The notes beneath the pieces are model-generated. The model was not told the origin of the DNA. It saw only the letters and a list, made by a program, of their open reading frames with translations, and searched no databases. Below, in pieces: positions 6,038 to 6,088 of a stretch of 6,088 nt of DNA. The DNA lies in NCBI GenBank assembly GCA_026713745.1, contig JAPONU010000176.1, positions 1-6,088 on the forward strand. The letters are read 5' to 3'. The position numbers and the translations under genes are program-made. The first letter of the stretch is position 1, and every line of letters begins with the position of its first letter. This stretch comes from a bacterium (GTDB lineage: Bacteria; Actinomycetota; Acidimicrobiia; Acidimicrobiales; CATQHL01).

Positions 6038-6088
6038 TCACACCGCCTCGGGGGCCGAGTCGCCCACGGGCTCCGGGGTCTCGTCGCC
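6038..6088 (-). CDS. nuoJ: NuoJ, NADH-quinone oxidoreductase subunit J (last 16 codons only)
   Basis: Only the end of this gene is inside the window. Reading from the right edge on the minus strand gives sixteen codons, GDETPEPVGDSAPEAV, then TGA at 6040-6038. All sixteen codons end in G or C, which matches the neighbouring real genes and supports this frame. The tail is acidic and rich in Pro and Ala, with no membrane segment, so the sequence itself does not identify the protein. The assignment rests on position: nuoJ precedes nuoK in nearly all nuo operons. NuoJ is a small membrane subunit of complex I that packs with NuoK and helps connect the quinone site to the proton channels. The stop lies 73 nt before nuoK, a wider gap than at the nuoK-nuoL and nuoL-nuoM junctions. 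It could be another inserted gene, but that is less likely. Confidence 0.6.
   Translation of the reverse strand, partial: GDETPEPVGDSAPEAV

Overview
The window is a very GC-rich stretch whose codons end mostly in G or C. Every supported gene lies on the minus strand, so transcription runs from high to low coordinates. The GC content, the tight gene spacing, GTG starts and the character of the NuoL, NuoM and NuoN proteins suggest a high-GC actinobacterium, possibly an Acidimicrobiia-like lineage. That placement is inference, because no taxonomic marker lies in the window.

Region 1 (about 6088 down to 700) is the distal membrane-arm part of a nuo operon for respiratory complex I (NADH:quinone oxidoreductase). 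In transcription order it holds the last codons of probable nuoJ, then complete nuoK, nuoL, nuoM and nuoN. The nuoK stop and the nuoL start are 12 nt apart. nuoL and nuoM overlap by 4 nt. nuoM and nuoN are separated by 55 nt. NuoL, NuoM and NuoN are the three antiporter-like proton-channel subunits, and NuoK is the small subunit of the fourth channel. All keep the buried Glu/Lys residues expected of working proton-translocating subunits, so nothing points to a decayed complex.

Region 2 (about 699 down to 542) is a short intergenic stretch. It holds a small hairpin after nuoN, an unusually AT-rich patch with a good -10-like hexamer, and a small inverted repeat. It looks like an operon boundary with a fresh promoter.

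Region 3 (541 down to 1) is a HipBA-type toxin-antitoxin pair: a small XRE-family helix-turn-helix protein overlapping by 4 nt the start of a HipA-like kinase. The kinase is cut by the window edge after 81 residues.

The most unusual local signal is a 23-nt tandem duplication (21 of 23 bases identical) covering the ribosome-binding site and ATG of nuoK. It leaves two near-identical initiation regions in different frames. The long reading frames on the plus strand are antisense shadows of the GC-rich membrane-protein genes. I found no RNA gene, CRISPR array, insertion sequence or convincing new system.
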